Positions 59,758-64,000 of a stretch of 64,000 nucleotides of DNA are shown one piece after another. The translations under genes were made by a program, and so were the position numbers. The stretch is from Citrus sinensis (taxonomy: Eukaryota; Streptophyta; Magnoliopsida; Sapindales; Rutaceae). The stretch is taken from positions 25,985,501-26,049,500 of the forward strand of contig NC_068559.1 of assembly GCF_022201045.2 (NCBI RefSeq). The letters are read 5' to 3'. The notes below the pieces were generated by a model. The model ran no database searches, had not been told where the DNA came from, and saw only the letters and a list, made by a program, of their open reading frames with translations. Position 1 is the stretch's first letter, and each line of letters opens with the position of its first letter.

Positions 59758-62700
59758 TCGAATATTTATTTAGCTAATAAGTAACTTTTAGAACAATGAG
59801 CTTCTTCTGCAAGGAATGGTATTAGCTAAATATAGCTAAATTTCTCAACTATTCATTTAGCTAATAAGTAATTTAGCTAAGTTACTCCTTTTGATCTATT
59901 AAAAACCGATTATTCCGCTACCGCCATCAGCGGCCAGAATCTATCCACTGATATAATATAGTTTGTCTCTATTTTCAAATTCTGATAAGATAACGAGCAA
60001 CAAAGTCTTGATTGAAACTCTGCACCTAGGGGCTAGGACCCATTGATGTCTACTTGAACTTTCATATTTTTTATACGTTTCTTTTATTTTCTATAGAAAT
60101 TTTTGGACAAAATTTGAAAAAGAAGATTTTTTTTTTTTATAATTAATGTATTACAATTAGAACTATACTGATATTAGCAATTACAAATCGATTGGAATTT
60201 TTCTTGATAATTCTACTATAGTAATTTCTACCATCACATAATATTGGAGAGATATTTATTCTATCCTAAATTAAGATAAGATAATTATATTCCTACTTAA
60301 TTTTATTGAGAGGAAAATTGAGTTTTAACCATTTTTGGGACTCGAACCCATATACTCAATTGCAAATAGGCTGATATTAATAATTTGAAAAGGAATGAAT
60401 TTTGTCACATTTCTATTTTTTTTTTTTTCCTATCATCACCTTTTTTACTTTTACTTGACTTTTCTAATAGCCACCTGATCAAGTTACTTGTCTATTTGAT
60501 AAACGTGATTTCATTTGGGATAACATTTAGCATGTTAACATTATTTCTCTATCGATAAATTTCATAGAATTCCATACCAATACCATTACTTTCTAATAAT
60601 AATATGGGTTTGCCTAAGTTATAGTTAGTATAACTTACATTCCATTAAAAATCTGTAAAAATAAGTAATTAATATGTGAGGTCAAGATCTTGTTTTAGCT
60701 TATTTTTAGTGGGTTGTAAGTTACACTAAATGAAACTTAGGGAGAGCTTAACAATATTAGTTTGTTTCCAAGATGTATGGATGTCAAGATATTTTCTCGA
60801 GTGCAAATATTTGTATTTTTTAAAAGATTGAACCTATTTATACTTTACGACATACTTTGAATATTCTTTTACTTGCATACACATTTGGTACATTTTTTAA
60901 ATTAATTTATTCCATACACCTTTAAAGTTACCAAAACACCTCTCAGTTTGTTCTCTCCAAAACCAGAAAAATAAATTTCATACCAAGAACTTAATCAACA
61001 GTGCGATTCCTAGCAACTCTACCACTAGAGAATGCATCTCCTTTTAGTTATTGCTCCAACGGATGGGAGGATGACAAGAGGGTGAAGCGACACAAAATTC
61101 TTAAATAGTTAAATGTAATATATATATTTATGCTTGAACATACTGCGAAAAGGGGAGCTACTAAAATTGGCTGCTATGCCAACTTGTGATAGAACTGGAA
61201 TCTTGAGATATTTCTTATCATTGCAGATAAATGTCGTTGATTCAACATATTTTATCGGTTGCAAAATTATTAAAAATTTGGTGGCTTTAGAGACGTAAGC
61301 AGCAAGGAAGCCAATTTTCAAGATGACCAATATGGATGATGTAGATGCCTAGATGGTATCATGGCTTTGGCACCTGTCGTGTTTGAAAAAATGACGGGGT
61401 TTCTATATATAGTATAAAAAGTTTAAATTAGGCAATTAGCCCTTCACACTTAATTTATAATTTTTTATTTTGAATAAAAATGTTATTTTATAGTTCTCGC
61501 TAACATTAATGTCAAAGGATAATCATGAATGAATGAAATAATAATAATAATAATAATTGACCATGCACAATTAATCCATAACTTAAATATTTGAAGTTTG
61601 AACTTGGCTGTTGTAGAATTTTACTCTGAGCTCCTTACTGGAAGAAACTGATCAAATAAAATTAGAAAAATTAAAATTTAGCTTTCTGTTTATATTACTT
61701 TACGTTGAATATGTGTTTTTTGTTAAGGGTTAATTTTGGATTAATTCTCTTGAAATGATAATTTTTAAAATGCCGTTTAAGTATTGGAAACCTTAATTTA
61801 CCTCTCATTTATATAAAGAAGATAAAAAAATTTCATTGACCCACCGTTGTCTCTTGAATAAAAAATAAAAATAATTTAAAGTTTACAATAATTAAGAGGA
61901 ATTTTAAAAATTTTTATTTCACGATGAAATAATTAAAAATTTATCATTGTATTTATCAAACAGATTGTCCTGAACAGTATATTAACTTATGAGTATTTTA
62001 ATAAAATCAAATTTCTTAAACATATGAATGCTTAGAGTATAAATAACCGTTCCTTTTCTAAATGTGAAATTCAGCTAGAAAATTGATGCATGGCAAAACA
62101 AATATATATTCCATGACAATGTATATAAATAAAAAAGTCTATTTTAATCAAAAACAAAAAAAAAAGTGCAAAATGACGAACTGCCGGCATTCCTCACCAT
62201 TCTCTACTTTAAATTATAAAGTAATTATATTATTAAGAATAGTGACATGCTCATACAAAATTTTATATCTTAAATTAGAGTCCTGCTACTTTGCAACAGG
62301 TGTTTGGTACCCCTATTTTGTGATTTTGTGATTTAACCATTAAATCTAACCAAAGAGTTGCAAAGGCCTGCATGTGGGTTTGTATGGTTATTAACATTGT
62401 TATCCCTGATATTTTCTGAAAAATTAGAAAAGGCAAAAGTTTCTAAATGTTGACATATATGTCCAGATTGTTTCAATTTTTTTTACAATTAAATCTATTG
62501 ACCTAATTTGACTATTAGCATGAGTATAGTGTACGGAAAATAATGTAATCTCATATAAAAATTTTAAAATGCACGAAAAATTAACACGCCTTAATAAATA
62601 TTTTGTTAACATAATATCTATTTAATATACAATAATTATTTGAATATGTCAATTAAAATTGAATACCTGATAAAAATATATTAATTTGTTAACAATAATA

Positions 62701-64000
62701 ATATATGACCATAATGAACATGCATATGCCTAAATTAAATGTTTCCAATAATATTATTAATGAACAAGTTGCGTAATTCGTATGGTATATTTAATTAAAT
62801 TTTTTATTTTGATATTATTATCGTCTTTGTGTACGATAACTTAATTTCATTTATGTTCTTTCTTTATTTCTAATTAGCAGTTTAGTACCCATGAACTCTA
62901 TCCTCTATTTTCGTTTCCTTCTTTTCATAAACTCTAACATAATAAAATAATTTTAATTAAAAACATCATATTTAGAAGTAGATTTTTTGATCGACAAAAA
63001 TCATACTATTGATTCTCTGGTTTATGCAGTAGTGTGATTTAAAACTTGTTTCAACGGTATGGATGTATTCTATTTGGTTTTTAACATTGACATCTCTATT
63101 GTTTTTCAAAAAAGTAAAATAATCAAAAGTTCGACAAATAATTTTGGATAATTTTTAAATTTTAAATTTTATATTGTGATCAATTAATCTAATTTACTAT
63201 TAAATTAATGACAATATAAGGCCAATAACTTAAAAAAAATTAATACATAAAATCTTTTTTATTTTTTGAAAATAATATAATATTAATTTAATCTGTAATA
63301 AATAATTTAAATATATAATAAAATATATTAATTTATCAATAATATTAAACAATTTTTAGAAACAGTATAAAATCTATTTAATCAATAATAAATAATTTTA
63401 ATATATAATTAATTTTTAATTTATCAATAATAATATGACCAAATGACAATGTTAAAAAATTCATAATAATCAATTATGGCTTAGTATTCAAATATAAATA
63501 ATAGAAATATACTCTTAAGTGTAAATAGTAGAAATATTTTGGACTTATATATTAAAATTTCAAAACTTCTAATTTGTTCACTTTTCAGTAAATAAGAGGG
63601 ACTGCAAAGTAATTTACCAAAAATAAGGGGTACCGTGCACCCGCGGCACCGTAGCTTCGTCCGTTAAATTAAGCATCACTAATTAATGAGAGTCAATTAA
63701 TAGAAGATATTTTATAGTATTAATAATGAGATAATTTTACAATATCCATAAAATTAATAACCAGTAAATGCCACGTCATTTCGTTAACTTCTCAACCCAA
63801 TTTCAATTGGGCAAATTTGTCTAATTAATTAAATTTTTTATTTTGTTTAAAAATAAAGGAAAATTCACAGAAGTAGCCATAATATTTTTGTATTTTTTTA
63901 AAAATTTAATCCCTCAATTTTTTTTAACATAACTAGCCAAATACTAATCTTTTGGACTAAATTGCCCTCATCAATTTCATCAATTTTTCAAACAATGTCA
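59758..64000. other. Gene-poor region after the P450 cluster
   Basis: AT-rich DNA without a supported gene. The P450 copy 2 promoter lies at its left end, with a short direct repeat TTAGCTAATAAGTAA (about 59768 and 59857). Copy B of the duplicated block follows. Two diverged related stretches lie near 62380-62460 and 63050-63140. The last 150 bp look like one edge of an AT-rich repeat cut by the window. Confidence 0.5.
60113..61575. repeat. Duplicated block, copy B (interrupted, lacks the 525 bp MITE)
   Basis: Left part 60113-60183 and right part 61166-61575 match copy A at 55568-56581. In between is about 980 bp of unrelated AT-rich DNA with no gene and no clear inverted ends. The site where copy A carries its MITE is intact here as one GTTGCAAAA at 61258-61266. 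Confidence 0.8.

Noticed and set aside
62380-63140. Two loosely similar stretches about 670 bp apart
   Set aside because: Similarity is limited to AT-rich words and short blocks. Not enough to call an element by eye.
63840-64000. Possible transposon edge at the right end of the window
   Set aside because: Only one end could be present, and no partner or target duplication can be checked inside the window.

Overview
The window is nuclear DNA from a flowering plant, almost certainly a woody eudicot. A Citrus-like (Rutaceae) genome is my best guess, but nothing in the sequence proves the genus. The evidence is GT-AG intron-rich genes, AT-rich intergenic DNA, plant-only families (sieve element occlusion proteins, CYP86B and CYP71 cytochromes P450, RGLG ubiquitin ligases) and many small terminal-inverted-repeat transposons. 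No operons, rRNA, tRNA or CRISPR arrays were seen.

Layout from left to right: (1) 1-8724, two sieve element occlusion (SEO) genes in tandem on the minus strand, the first cut by the window edge. (2) 10599-12185, a single-exon CYP86B-type fatty acid omega-hydroxylase (+). (3) 13897-16814, the 20S proteasome beta-2 (trypsin-like) subunit PBB in eight coding exons (+). (4) 17359-20060, a secreted GH5 glycosidase with a ricin-like C-terminal domain (-). (5) 20261-21845, a diverged 1.6 kb inverted-repeat element with a PIF/Harbinger-like MITE nested inside. (6) 24017-29795, the mRNA export factor GLE1 (+), whose start codon appears to be split by an intron. (7) 30661-33813, an RGLG-type RING ubiquitin ligase with a copine/VWA domain (-), 11 exons. 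(8) 35347-36668, a Mutator-like element with about 100 bp inverted repeats enclosing a broken histone H2B copy. (9) 38697-41695, a long coiled-coil protein (+). (10) 43601-59757, a tandem CYP71-family cluster on the minus strand: one dead copy and two apparently intact ones, with several MITEs among them. (11) 59758-64000, gene-poor AT-rich DNA with a second copy of a block that also lies at 55568-56581.

Coding exons were placed by hand from splice sites and protein-family continuity. For all complete multi-exon genes the exon lengths add up to whole codon counts (SEO-2 689 aa, PBB 274, GH5 570, GLE1 651, RGLG 453, coiled-coil 678, P450s 509 and 518), which supports the models.

The genes are unrelated housekeeping and specialised functions, not one pathway. 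The two local families (SEO and CYP71) are tandem duplications. The most interesting structures are transposon-related: the H2B-carrying Mutator-like element, a 525 bp element whose empty site is preserved in a duplicated block about 5 kb away, and a 607 bp element inside a P450 intron. I found no convincing previously undescribed biochemical system.
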